A program made the translations under genes and the position numbers. 64,000 bases of DNA from Ruminococcus gauvreauii (lineage in GTDB: Bacteria > Bacillota > Clostridia > Lachnospirales > Lachnospiraceae): NCBI RefSeq assembly GCF_025151995.1, contig NZ_CP102290.1:3038001-3102000 (forward strand), read 5' to 3'. Positions 42,682-51,946 of the stretch are shown here, piece after piece (the first letter of the stretch is position 1; the number at the start of each line of letters is the position of its first letter). Under the pieces are notes generated by a model. The model saw only the letters and a program-made list of their open reading frames with translations, was not told the origin of the DNA and ran no database searches.

Positions 42682-45600
42682 ATGAAAAAGAGAAAATCAA
42701 GACAGCGTGTGATTGTCTTTGGTGTTCTGATGTCTGTCCTGCTGGGCGTTGTCCCGGTGCTGGCGCAGCAGGAGACTGCCGTGGACAAGGAGGGGCCTGA
42801 CTATACAGGCAATGTGATCATGGCACAGAATCTGAATTACAACATTGTCTCCAATGAAGATCTGGAGGCAGTGCAGGCGGTCGGCATGCCCGCACAGCCT
42901 GCGGGGACACCGGGGGGCGGCGCAGCTTTGGAGGAGGAAAGTACAGGCGGACAGCAGTACGGCGACGTGCGCTGCGGGATGCAGTACCTGCCGAAACACG
43001 AAGGCGCAGGACTCGCGGAACAGCCGACGGCCAGAGCTGCGGTCCCGCCGGAAGAATATCAGGTCGGCGATCAGAAGACGATATACACTGATTATTACCA
43101 GGAGGCTGCGGGAAGCTTCACGGCGGAGGTGGCGGCCGTCGGAACTACCTGCACGATCTGGCGTGCCGCCGGCAGGGAGGACCAGCTGAGTGATGCACTG
43201 GCACAGGTTTATGCCGATGCTGTCGACAGCCAGATTCACGATCCTTTGAAGGATGCTTTCGGCGACTGGAGCAATGCCGATGCAGACCGGGACGGTAAAA
43301 CCGCGTTTGTGTTCTATCCGATGGACTTTGCGGGTTTTTTCTACAGCGCTGACCTTTATACGAAGGATGAGTATGACTGGGCCAGCGGCAATGCCATGGA
43401 TATGCTTCACCTGGACAGCGGCAATGCGGGAAATACGGCCGCCACTCTGGGGACCCTGGCGCATGAGCTTCAGCATCTGGTCAATTATGCACAGACCGGC
43501 GGTTACAGTGAGAGCTGGCTGAACGAAACTTTTTCCCAGAGCGCTATTGCCGTCTGCGGTCTTGCCAGTACGGACAGCGTGTATGAAGTGGGATTTCTGA
43601 CGGATTTTACTGCGGCGAACGGCTATACCCATCCGTTCATCTTCCGGGAGTATTACGTTCCGGACGGCGATACGGCAGCTGTTCCTTATGGAAGCTGGTA
43701 TCTCTTCGGCCGGTATCTGGCGTATCAGACGGAGGGACTGCCGGGCGGCGGAGAAGGTATTTACCATACCGTGCTGAACAATGGCGGATGCACCATGGAC
43801 GATCTGGAGGCGGCGCTCACGGATATTGGTTATCTCGGAGCGGATAAGGCGGCTGCTGACATCAATGATCTTGTCACTAACTACAATCTGGCGCTTTACC
43901 TGAGAGAACCGTCCGGAGTTTACAGTCTGAGCGGAAACTCCGAAGACCCATCCGATGTAGACGGCGTGAAAACGGACCGCATCATGCACAATCAAAGTAT
44001 GCCGGAAACTCTGCCCGGAGGCGGAGCCGCAGGCTGGAGCCTGAACTTTGACAGTCAGGGCGTGACACCGGAGGGATATGGCGCTGATGTATACTTCGCA
44101 GGCATCACCACGGATGTTCTGCTGGGAGTGTATGCCGAAACGATGGAAGGGACCCTGCTCTACGGATCAGCAGTGTCTCTGGATACATCTGATGAAGATG
44201 CGGATATTTATTACACCACAGACGGCAGTGACCCGGTATCTTACGGTGTCTTGTATGAAGAGCCGATCCCTGTGACGCAGCAGATGACATTGACGGCATG
44301 TACAATTGCGGCAGACGGACGGTACTCACCTGTGAATAGCTGGGACTACACAGTGAAAACGGACGTGGTAAATGCAGACATACCATCCGGACGGGTGGAG
44401 CCCGGGACAGAGGTGACGCTGTCCTGCGATACTCCGGGAGCTGCGATCCGCTATACGACAGACGGCAGCGATCCGTCTGCGGATAACGGCACTGTCTGCA
44501 GCGGAACAGTCAGGATTGACGAGACCCTGACGCTAAAGGCTGTCAGTATCATGCAGGGAAGGGAAGATGTGCTGCCGGGAGATATTCGAACCTTCGTGTA
44601 CGAGACAGGAGAGGGAATCGGTGACAATTATGAACCGAATAACAGTATTGCCGAGGCTGTTGCGGTGAGCTTTCCCGGGAAGATCAGGGCGACGATTCAC
44701 AATCCGCAGGATGTAGATGTCTATGCATTCTCACTGGACAACAGTGCCAGGCTGAACCTGACATTGACGCCTCCCGTGGGCTCTTCCTACAGTCTGACAC
44801 TTTATGATGCGGAGGGCAATATGCTTGCGGAATCTGCCATAGCCGGGAAGAGCCAGAGTATCCGAAGTTCGGTTCCCTTCGGCAGATATTTGATAAAGGT
44901 TGCAGGAATAGAAGACAGTTCTTCGGAGCGTCAGCCATATACTTTAAGTCTGATGAAGGAGCTGAATGAGGAAGCTGCCGCAGGAATGGATCTGTCTGAG
45001 ATGAATATGCTGACTGCCCTGAGCGATCAGAATGCGGGAACCGGGAGCGGGTACGCATGGGATTGGGGAGTCAATGGCGGCGGACACTTCCTGATGTCCA
45101 TGTCATACTTCTCTCACTGGGGCGGCCCGGTGGAGGAGAGTCTTGACCAATACCGCGAGGAGGGAGACTTTTCTTACAGAAGGGTATCGGATCAGTCACT
45201 GTATCACATACAGAATGCACTGTATCTGCCGAATGATGACCGTGACAGTTACATAGAGCACGTAAAAAATGCGGTATACAGCTACGGTGCCGCGGACATT
45301 TATGTTCTGTCTGCCTGGTCATACTGGGACCCGGAATGCAAAAACCTGTATGTCGATTCGGATTATAGATATCCGGTCTCTTACGCTGACGGAGGACATA
45401 TCGTGACAGTCGTGGGATGGGATGACAATTACAGCAGAGAACATTTTACGGGAAACCCCGGACTTGCAAAAATCTTTTATCCGGACCAGCCGGTCGATAT
45501 CCCGAAACCGGACAGGGATGGTGCGTTTATTGTTAAAAATTCCTGGGGAGAGACCTCCGGGAACAGCGGTTATTTCTATCTGTCATATGAGGATGCCTTT

Positions 45601-47223
45601 TTAATGCGGAACAACCCGGCAGTGTTTATCGCCGATGACATGCCGGATAACTACAATCATCAGTATATGAACGACCCTTTCGGTACCGTCGACTTCTGGT
45701 CGGAAGACGGCAGTTTCACCGCGACAGAATGCTTTGCGAATGAAAAAGATACGCCGGAACTGCTGAAGGCTGTGTCGTTTGTTACCGGAAGTGCAGATAC
45801 CCGTTATGAGATCAGTGTCACTCAGAACGGGGAGACCCGAAAGGTAGCCGAGGGGGTTAAAAAGTATGCAGGTTTTTACACAGAGCGCCTGAATCAGGCG
45901 ATCACGGTCCTGCCGGACAGCAAGTTTTCTGTCAGCGTGTATCTGGAAACACTGGATTCGGACAAGCCGCCGCACATTGGTATCAGCGCGAATCTGTATG
46001 GAGCAGTCAGCGGAGTTGAACCGGTGGAAAATGTGGCGTTTATCACAGTAAACGGTCAGACCACAGATATGGGAATGGACGGCATTTTTCCGAATATCAG
46101 GGCCTATACGTGTGATGTGAATTCCGGAGCCTATACCGAGGATATCTTAGAGACAGGCACCAGCAGGCGGACTGCAGAAGAGAGAGGACAGGCGGAGATT
46201 GAGGAAGCAGTACAGAATGTGAGACTGACAGGACAGGATACCGCTTCCGTAAATGGTGCGGTGGCTGTTTCCATTGAAGGAGCAGGAGATACACCGGCAC
46301 CGCGGACGGACTTGCCGGACAGATTTGACCTTCGGGATACGGGGACGTTGACACCAGTACGCGATCAGGGATCGCTCGGAAGCTGCTGGACCTTTGCAGC
46401 TTTAGCCAGTGTGGAAAATAATATTGCCAGAAACGGCGGTTTTGCAGTGGATTATCCCAGTGGAATCAGTTTGAGCGCCAGCGAAAAAAAGGTGCTTCTG
46501 ACGAAAGACGCGCCGGAACAGACGGTCAGCCTGACCGCCAGTCTCATGGACGCGGACAGTCCGTCCAGTACGAGAATCAACTGGAGTGTGACCGGCGATG
46601 CGGACAGTGTCCGCCTCGAACAGACAGCCAGCGCAAATGGGGAGGAGGTGCCGGTGATCACGGCGCTGAAACCAGGTGTGGTTACACTGACGGCTGCCAG
46701 TGAGGCGGATATGACGGTTACTGCCAGCTGCGTGGTTACCATTACGGTTCAGGGAGTGGAGAGCATCACATTAGATCCCGATAAACTGACGATGAACAAA
46801 GGGGAGACGGCTGCCCTGACGCCAGTGACAAGCCCTGCAGATGCGGTTGATGCGACGGTATTATGGTCAAGTGACCATCCGGAGATCGCCAATGTGGATA
46901 AAAACGGCGTCGTAACAGCGCTTTCCGGCGGAACGGCTGTCATTACTGCAAAAGCCGGAACTGCGGAGGCGGCGGCAGAGGTCACAGTGAAAGGGACTCC
47001 TGCTGTTAAACCAGGCGGGGATGATACTCCCGGGGGCAGCGCTGGCGGTGATTCCGGGAACGGGAAAAAACCGGGAACAGACGGAAGCAGTACTTACAGA
47101 AGCAGCAGGAAAGATGTGAAGACTGGAGATGACAGCAGCCCTCTGATGCTTCTTGCACTGATGACAGCTGCCGGAAGCTGCATCATGATAAATATATACA
47201 GAAGAAAGAAAAGTGAAAGATAA
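42682..47223 (+). CDS. Wall-anchored multidomain protein: metalloprotease-like domain plus permuted papain-type (C1) protease
   Basis: A 1513-residue exported protein. Signal peptide about 1-33. A metalloprotease-like domain has HELQH (His261, Glu262, His265) and a downstream SESWLNE. Two chitobiase-C/FN3-like repeats have YYTTDGSDP and RYTTDGSDP (about 506-596). A pre-peptidase C-terminal-like domain starts NYEPNNSIAEAV (about 647). A C1 protease His/Asn half runs about 768-1140 (GGHIVTVVGWDDNY, His906; VKNSWGE, Asn953). The Cys half follows at about 1210-1255 (LPDRFDLRD, VRDQGSLGSCW with Gln1229 and Cys1235). Then Ig-like BIG2-type domains, a Gly/Ser linker, VKTGD, a membrane helix and RRKKSER, a sortase signal. 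All four catalytic residues are present but in reversed order. GGGAGGAG precedes ATG 42682. Confidence 0.85.
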   Translation: MKKRKSRQRVIVFGVLMSVLLGVVPVLAQQETAVDKEGPDYTGNVIMAQNLNYNIVSNEDLEAVQAVGMPAQPAGTPGGGAALEEESTGGQQYGDVRCGMQYLPKHEGAGLAEQPTARAAVPPEEYQVGDQKTIYTDYYQEAAGSFTAEVAAVGTTCTIWRAAGREDQLSDALAQVYADAVDSQIHDPLKDAFGDWSNADADRDGKTAFVFYPMDFAGFFYSADLYTKDEYDWASGNAMDMLHLDSGNAGNTAATLGTLAHELQHLVNYAQTGGYSESWLNETFSQSAIAVCGLASTDSVYEVGFLTDFTAANGYTHPFIFREYYVPDGDTAAVPYGSWYLFGRYLAYQTEGLPGGGEGIYHTVLNNGGCTMDDLEAALTDIGYLGADKAAADINDLVTNYNLALYLREPSGVYSLSGNSEDPSDVDGVKTDRIMHNQSMPETLPGGGAAGWSLNFDSQGVTPEGYGADVYFAGITTDVLLGVYAETMEGTLLYGSAVSLDTSDEDADIYYTTDGSDPVSYGVLYEEPIPVTQQMTLTACTIAADGRYSPVNSWDYTVKTDVVNADIPSGRVEPGTEVTLSCDTPGAAIRYTTDGSDPSADNGTVCSGTVRIDETLTLKAVSIMQGREDVLPGDIRTFVYETGEGIGDNYEPNNSIAEAVAVSFPGKIRATIHNPQDVDVYAFSLDNSARLNLTLTPPVGSSYSLTLYDAEGNMLAESAIAGKSQSIRSSVPFGRYLIKVAGIEDSSSERQPYTLSLMKELNEEAAAGMDLSEMNMLTALSDQNAGTGSGYAWDWGVNGGGHFLMSMSYFSHWGGPVEESLDQYREEGDFSYRRVSDQSLYHIQNALYLPNDDRDSYIEHVKNAVYSYGAADIYVLSAWSYWDPECKNLYVDSDYRYPVSYADGGHIVTVVGWDDNYSREHFTGNPGLAKIFYPDQPVDIPKPDRDGAFIVKNSWGETSGNSGYFYLSYEDAFLMRNNPAVFIADDMPDNYNHQYMNDPFGTVDFWSEDGSFTATECFANEKDTPELLKAVSFVTGSADTRYEISVTQNGETRKVAEGVKKYAGFYTERLNQAITVLPDSKFSVSVYLETLDSDKPPHIGISANLYGAVSGVEPVENVAFITVNGQTTDMGMDGIFPNIRAYTCDVNSGAYTEDILETGTSRRTAEERGQAEIEEAVQNVRLTGQDTASVNGAVAVSIEGAGDTPAPRTDLPDRFDLRDTGTLTPVRDQGSLGSCWTFAALASVENNIARNGGFAVDYPSGISLSASEKKVLLTKDAPEQTVSLTASLMDADSPSSTRINWSVTGDADSVRLEQTASANGEEVPVITALKPGVVTLTAASEADMTVTASCVVTITVQGVESITLDPDKLTMNKGETAALTPVTSPADAVDATVLWSSDHPEIANVDKNGVVTALSGGTAVITAKAGTAEAAAEVTVKGTPAVKPGGDDTPGGSAGGDSGNGKKPGTDGSSTYRSSRKDVKTGDDSSPLMLLALMTAAGSCIMINIYRRKKSER

Positions 47224-47226
47224 CGA

Positions 47227-47264
47227 CAGAAAAAGATGGTTCGGAGACGAGCCATCTTTTTCTG
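47227..47264. terminator. Bidirectional terminator between protease and XRE genes
   Basis: CAGAAAAAGATGG (47227-47239) is perfectly complementary to CCATCTTTTTCTG (47252-47264), with an inner TCG/CGA pair. Confidence 0.9.
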
Positions 47265-47286
47265 CGAAAGTTGTTCCAAAAGGTTT

Positions 47287-48015
47287 TCAGCCTGGTGAAA
47301 AGTTTTCCGGAAAGGGAATGACTCCAAGATAACGTCCCATCCGCTTGTAATCATTCGGGTCGGTCATCACCAGATCATGCTGGGTATCTGTAAGGGATTT
47401 CAGCAGCATCATATTTCTTTTCCGGTAAAACCGTCCGATGATCAGATATCCGTTGTGCAGAAACAACCATATTTCGCCGTTTTTAGGCTGAATCCAGTCA
47501 GCGTACTGAAATCCCAGAATAGAATGTTTAAAAAAACTGGGAGAAAGCTTGTTCGTGTGCAGAATAATACCGAACGTACATTCCGCAGTCAGAGAATTAC
47601 AATCTACCACAAGGTTTCGTGTGATACGGATACTATATTCAACTCTCCCAACTTCAGGATTGAAAAATTCAAAACATTTCAGCAGAATTTTATCTTTTGA
47701 CACTTTATGCAGCAGACGGTTATATTCAAGATCGATGTTGAAGGTGATGTAATTTTTCCAGTACGGAGGAAGTGCCTCGAATTTTGAAGAGTATTTTTTG
47801 AAGGTGTAAGATATCTTGGGAGCGGTTTCGGAAAACTCATCAAGGGAACAGTTCAGTGCCTGGGCGATCGCTGCCATCGTGTCGTATCTGGGATTCGGTG
47901 TGATGCCGCTTGTGATTTTTGAAAGTGTACTCAGCGGAATCCCGCTCAGTTCGGACAATTCCTCAAGCGTATACTTCCTGTCTTTCATAATTTCTTTTAT
48001 TTTTCTGTAGTCCAT
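47287..48015 (-). CDS. XRE-type helix-turn-helix regulator
   Basis: A 242-residue protein. Residues 1-60 are a Cro/CI-type HTH (YTLEELSELSGIPLSTLSKITSG). The C-terminal half has a segment, QPKNGEIWLFLHNGYLIIGRFY, that recalls the LexA/S24 dimer domain, but I do not see a sure catalytic Ser/Lys pair. It is divergent from dinB, whose promoter has an SOS box; whether this protein acts there is unknown. Confidence 0.8.
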   Translation of the reverse strand: MDYRKIKEIMKDRKYTLEELSELSGIPLSTLSKITSGITPNPRYDTMAAIAQALNCSLDEFSETAPKISYTFKKYSSKFEALPPYWKNYITFNIDLEYNRLLHKVSKDKILLKCFEFFNPEVGRVEYSIRITRNLVVDCNSLTAECTFGIILHTNKLSPSFFKHSILGFQYADWIQPKNGEIWLFLHNGYLIIGRFYRKRNMMLLKSLTDTQHDLVMTDPNDYKRMGRYLGVIPFPENFSPG

Positions 48016-48153
48016 AAACTTATTTCTCCTGCCTGCATTTACAGGTTTATTTTATAGGGTGTCTTTTCAGCAGCCACTTATAGAGCATACCACCCGGAGG
48101 CAAAAGATTCAATCAATCCTTCCCGGTTTTGGTCTGCTGTAATTTTTTACCGG

Positions 48154-48182
48154 TTGAATTCGAACAAGTGTTCTGATATATT
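48154..48182 (+). promoter_or_regulatory. SOS-type promoter of dinB with LexA box
   Basis: TTGAAT (48154-48159) and TATATT (48177-48182) are 17 bases apart. Inside the spacer lies GAACAAGTGTTC (48162-48173), which matches the Gram-positive LexA operator GAAC-N4-GTTC exactly. LexA bound there would block RNA polymerase; DNA damage would release it. Confidence 0.85.
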
Positions 48183-48278
48183 CGATTTAGAGGACATGAA
48201 AAATGGAGTGGCAGGTTGAAAGAAAACTTTTCCACATCCCTGATTAGAGCCGCAGCAGGTGCGGCATGGGAGGTAAAA

Positions 48279-49541
48279 ATGAAAAGACTTATTTTTCATA
48301 TTGATGTGAATTCGGCATTTCTCAGCTGGGAAGCTGTTCATCGGCTGCATCACCTGGGAGGCAGACTGGACCTGCGTGAAATTCCGTCAGCGGTAGCAGG
48401 TGATGCAGCTATGAGGCATGGGATCATACTGGCCAAATCCATACCGGCTCAGAAGTACGGGATACACACCGGAGAGGCTGTATGGGAGGCAAGGCAAAAA
48501 TGTCCCCGGCTGCTGCTGGTACCCCCCAATTACAGCCTGTATGAAAAGGCTTCCGGTGCATTGATGGAGATTTTGCGGGAATATACTCCGGGTGTGGAGC
48601 AGTATAGTATTGACGAAGCGTTTTTGGATATGACGGGTACAAGAGAACAGCGGGAAAGTCCTGAAGAGGCGGCAGAGCAGATACGGGGCAGGATCTGCCG
48701 GGAGCTGGGCTTCACAGTCAATGTCGGGATATCGGAAAATAAATTGCTGGCCAAGATGGCTTCCGGACTGAAGAAACCCGACCTTGTGCATACGCTGTTT
48801 CCGGAAGAAGTAAAACAGAAAATGTGGCCGCTGCCGGCCGGGAAGCTTTTCTTTGTGGGAAGGGCAACGGCGAGGAAATTGCACAGCCTTGGGATTCACA
48901 CAATCGGAGAGCTTGCACTGTCAGATCCCGCAGTCCTGAGATACCATTTAAAAAAGCACGGCGAAGTGATATGGGAGTTTGCGAATGGAAAGGATATATC
49001 GGTTGTGGAAGCTGAAGCGCCGCCCAATAAGGGATATGGCAATTCTACTACGATCGCCTTTGACGTGACGGATGCAGCTGTGGCAAAAATGGTTTTGCTT
49101 GCCCTCTCAGAAACTGTCTCTGCGAGGCTGAGAAAGCATAATGTGAAAGCGGAAGTCATCTGCGTGGGAATCAAGGACAGCAGCCTGTGTTATGCATCTC
49201 ATCAGATGACGTTAACATCAGCTACAGATATCACCGCTGAGATACATGCCGCTGCAAGCCGTCTTTTTGACGAGCTCTGGGATGGCAGCCCCATCCGGCA
49301 TCTCGGTATCCATACCGGCAGAATCAGGGATGGAGAGACATACCGGCAGACGGACATATTTGACAGGACCGATTACGAAAAGCTGGAAAGGATGGATCGG
49401 ACAGTTGATCAGATCAGGGCCAAATATGGAATTGATGCGGTAAAGAGAGCCGTGTTTTTAAAAACACCGGTTGACCATATGAGCGGAGGGATCAGCCGGG
49501 AAAAGAGAAAGGTCGACTACAGCCGGCTGAAAATTGAGTGA
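48279..49541 (+). CDS. dinB: Y-family DNA polymerase IV
   Basis: A 420-residue translesion polymerase. Catalytic acidic residues are in HIDVNSAFLSW (residues 6-16) and QYSIDEAFLDMT (about 108-119). A helix-hairpin-helix region (VGRATARKLHSLGIHTIGELA) and the little-finger domain follow. It copies damaged DNA at low fidelity. GGGAGG precedes ATG 48279; an upstream in-frame reading from 48216 lacks a good site. The promoter carries a LexA box. It overlaps the next small gene by four bases. Confidence 0.94.
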   Translation: MKRLIFHIDVNSAFLSWEAVHRLHHLGGRLDLREIPSAVAGDAAMRHGIILAKSIPAQKYGIHTGEAVWEARQKCPRLLLVPPNYSLYEKASGALMEILREYTPGVEQYSIDEAFLDMTGTREQRESPEEAAEQIRGRICRELGFTVNVGISENKLLAKMASGLKKPDLVHTLFPEEVKQKMWPLPAGKLFFVGRATARKLHSLGIHTIGELALSDPAVLRYHLKKHGEVIWEFANGKDISVVEAEAPPNKGYGNSTTIAFDVTDAAVAKMVLLALSETVSARLRKHNVKAEVICVGIKDSSLCYASHQMTLTSATDITAEIHAAASRLFDELWDGSPIRHLGIHTGRIRDGETYRQTDIFDRTDYEKLERMDRTVDQIRAKYGIDAVKRAVFLKTPVDHMSGGISREKRKVDYSRLKIE

Positions 49542-49870
49542 GGTGTTTGAAGGTGACTTTTAAAATCGGCAGTGAGATACAGACGGCGGATGCGGGAGCA
49601 ATCCGGGGGCATGTGCGGGAGATCGCCTGCAAATGCTGGTTTACCAGAAAAGGAGAGGGAATTCCCCTGATGATCAAACTGGAGGATGAGGACGGGATGA
49701 TCCGGACGATTCGGGAGATCGAGGTCAGATATTGTGAACAAAAGTCATATTCCGGAATCCCCTCCACAGAATACGGCTGCGAGATTGTCTGGGAGGGAGT
49801 CAGGAAGGACGTAAAACTGATATTTCTGCAGGAAGAGTGCAGATGGATTATGACAGAGCAGAAAAGATAG
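49538..49870 (+). CDS. Small protein coupled to dinB, function unknown
   Basis: A 110-residue (or slightly shorter) soluble protein with a beta-rich look (FKIGSEIQTADAG, PLMIKLEDEDGMIRTIREIEV, GCEIVWEGVRKDVKLIFL). The start is uncertain: GTG at 49538 overlapping the dinB stop, or TTG/GTG at 49547/49553. The overlap suggests co-expression under SOS control. No family recognised. Confidence 0.65.
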   Translation: MRCLKVTFKIGSEIQTADAGAIRGHVREIACKCWFTRKGEGIPLMIKLEDEDGMIRTIREIEVRYCEQKSYSGIPSTEYGCEIVWEGVRKDVKLIFLQEECRWIMTEQKR

Positions 49871-49964
49871 AAGACACGTATTTCTTCTGATCGGTTTGAA
49901 TGGATTGTGTTTTAGATTTGAATGTGATAACATATGACATATCAGAAAGATAAGGGGGAGTGTT

Positions 49965-50768
49965 ATGCTCCAGGAAGAGCGTGTAAATGAAATCAGAAAG
50001 CTGGTAATTGAAAATAAAAGAGTACTGGTAAGTGAATTGTGCGAAAGATACCAGGTGAGTGATGTAACCATACGGAAAGACCTGCAGATTCTGCAGAAAG
50101 AAGGTCTGGTGAAGAAAATATACGGGGGAGCGCTGCTGAACGAGGACAGCACGCGTAAGGCGGAAACGCCGTTCGAATTGACTGATTCGGGCAAGAAATA
50201 TCCGAAAGACGGAAACTATACCGGGAAGATGAAGGTGGCAGAACTGGCTGCTTCCAGGATAACGGATGGCGATACATTGTTTCTTGGGTCGGGTTCTACC
50301 TGCTGCATGCTCGCAAAGAAACTGAAGCGGTATAAAAACCTTACAGTTGTGACGAACAATATTTCAGCTCTGGCGGATTTACTTTGTTTTCCCTGCAAAC
50401 TGTTTGTCATCGGAGGTGAAGTTACCTCCGTGGATTCAGCAACATATTTTTCAAGTATTGAAAATGCGTCGCAGTATTTGAAAAGTATCTATGTATCGAA
50501 GGTTTTTACCAGTTGTTCGGGGCTCGATCTAAACGCGGGAATCACTGTGAATTCCATAATCAGTACTTATATCTATCGGGCAATTGCAGATATTCATGAG
50601 AACTGGTATATGATGGTGGATAAAGGGAAATTTGGGCATATCGGGATTTATAAGGTGGCAGAACTGGGACAGGTAGACTGCGTGATCGCGGATGAAGTCC
50701 CGGATCAGTATCAGAATTATTTAAAAGAACATAATATCCGGTTATTGGAGAATGGAACAGAAAGTTAA
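49965..50768 (+). CDS. DeoR-family sugar-phosphate-responsive repressor
   Basis: A 267-residue regulator. N-terminal winged HTH (VLVSELCERYQVSDVTIRKDLQILQKEGLVKKIYGG, about 22-57) and a C-terminal DeoR sensor domain (TLFLGSGSTCCMLAKKL; VVTNNISAL; SCSGLDLNAGITVNS) of the kind that binds phosphorylated sugars. It stands directly upstream of, and co-oriented with, the iolC operon. This matches the IolR type of inositol regulator, so it is the likely repressor of the 50930-54759 operon. GGGGGAG precedes the ATG. Confidence 0.88.
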   Translation: MLQEERVNEIRKLVIENKRVLVSELCERYQVSDVTIRKDLQILQKEGLVKKIYGGALLNEDSTRKAETPFELTDSGKKYPKDGNYTGKMKVAELAASRITDGDTLFLGSGSTCCMLAKKLKRYKNLTVVTNNISALADLLCFPCKLFVIGGEVTSVDSATYFSSIENASQYLKSIYVSKVFTSCSGLDLNAGITVNSIISTYIYRAIADIHENWYMMVDKGKFGHIGIYKVAELGQVDCVIADEVPDQYQNYLKEHNIRLLENGTES

Positions 50769-50848
50769 AAGGGCGGCTGTACTTGCGATTTTGCATCGAG
50801 GGTGCGGCCGTATTTTTGTTGCCTGGAAAGAAATCAAAAACAAAATAA

Positions 50849-50894
50849 TTGACAAATAAAATGAAACATAATATAATAAAACATAATATAAACG
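50849..50894 (+). promoter_or_regulatory. Consensus promoter of the iol-like operon with overlapping direct repeats
   Basis: TTGACA (50849-50854), 17-base spacer, TATAAT (50872-50877): a perfect promoter. AAACATAATATAA occurs twice, 15 bases apart (from 50865 and 50880), overlapping the -10 and the start site. This repeat is a plausible binding site for the DeoR regulator next door. Confidence 0.75.
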
Positions 50895-50929
50895 AATAAA
50901 AAATAATAAAAAAGAAAGGGCGGGGAAAT

Positions 50930-51946
50930 ATGGTGAAAAAACTGGATTTGATTTTGGCAGGCCGTGCAGGAATTGACTTGAATACGACAGCTCTTAATTG
51001 TCCGTTTGCACAGATCCCTTCTTTTACAAAATCAGTTGGAGGTTCTCCGGCAAATATTGCACAAGGTGCGGCCAGACTGGGTCTGAAAACCGGGTTTGTA
51101 GGAAAAGTAGCAAAAGACGGTATGGGAGAGTACATATTACAGAGTTTTCAGGAACAGGGAATTGATACATTTGGGATTCAGGTGGATCATACGGGAGCGC
51201 GCAACTGTATTGCGCTGACGGAAATTTTAAGTCCGGACAACAGCGGCACCTATCAGAGCAGCTCAGAAGCGTTTCACCATGGAACCTACCTGTATCGGGA
51301 AGGAACAGCAGATTTGCTGCTCAGTCCGAATGAAATTAATGAGGTCTATATAGCGGATGCCCGTGCAGTACTGCTCTCGGGAACTGCGTTTTCTGCCAGT
51401 CCGTCCCGCGAAGCGATGTTTCAGATGATTGATTATGCAAAGAAGCATGAGACTGCGGTGATTCTGGATATTGACTACAGACCCTTTGGATGGAAGAACA
51501 GAGAAGAAGCTGCACGCTGCTATGCGGCGGCCATTGCGCAGGCAGATGTCGTGATCGGCAACCGGGAGGAATTTGATGCGGTCGAGTATCTGACGATGCC
51601 GGATAACAGAGACAACGAACGTTCGGCCAGGACACTGCTTGAACAGGGGGTACGGCTTGTCATTGTAAAAGACGGAGCGAATGGGTCATGGGGATATGTA
51701 AAGGACAAACCGGCTGAGCAGTGCGGCGTGATACCGACCAGGGCTTTGAAAACATTCGGTTCAGGGGATGCTTACGCCGCCGGCCTGATGTACGGGCTTT
51801 TAAATGACCGCGGTCTGCGTTACGCAATGCAGCTGGGGACGGCATGTGCATCGATAGCACTGACCAATATCAGCTGTGCGGATGGAATTCCAAAACTGGA
51901 GAAGGCAGAGCAGGTCAGAATGGCACACTATGGGAGAGAAGTATGA
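50930..51946 (+). CDS. iolC: 5-dehydro-2-deoxygluconokinase (IolC-like)
   Basis: A 338-residue PfkB-family kinase. Sugar-binding motif VGGSPANIAQGAARLG (about 36-51) and the C-terminal ATP/anion motif FGSGDAYAAGLMYGL with the catalytic Asp. The opening LDLILAGRAGIDLN is typical of IolC, which phosphorylates 5-dehydro-2-deoxygluconate in inositol breakdown. It is followed by an aldolase and IolB homologue with 4-base overlaps, which supports IolC over other PfkB kinases. Confidence 0.88.
   Translation: MVKKLDLILAGRAGIDLNTTALNCPFAQIPSFTKSVGGSPANIAQGAARLGLKTGFVGKVAKDGMGEYILQSFQEQGIDTFGIQVDHTGARNCIALTEILSPDNSGTYQSSSEAFHHGTYLYREGTADLLLSPNEINEVYIADARAVLLSGTAFSASPSREAMFQMIDYAKKHETAVILDIDYRPFGWKNREEAARCYAAAIAQADVVIGNREEFDAVEYLTMPDNRDNERSARTLLEQGVRLVIVKDGANGSWGYVKDKPAEQCGVIPTRALKTFGSGDAYAAGLMYGLLNDRGLRYAMQLGTACASIALTNISCADGIPKLEKAEQVRMAHYGREV

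Noticed and set aside
42682..47223. Two separate genes joined by a sequencing error
   Set aside because: The frame is open throughout with one signal peptide and one sortase tail; a reordering of segments is still possible and is given as a finding.
47287..48015. XRE protein as the LexA repressor itself
   Set aside because: The HTH is Cro/CI-like rather than LexA-winged and no clear Ala-Gly cleavage site or Ser/Lys pair is visible.
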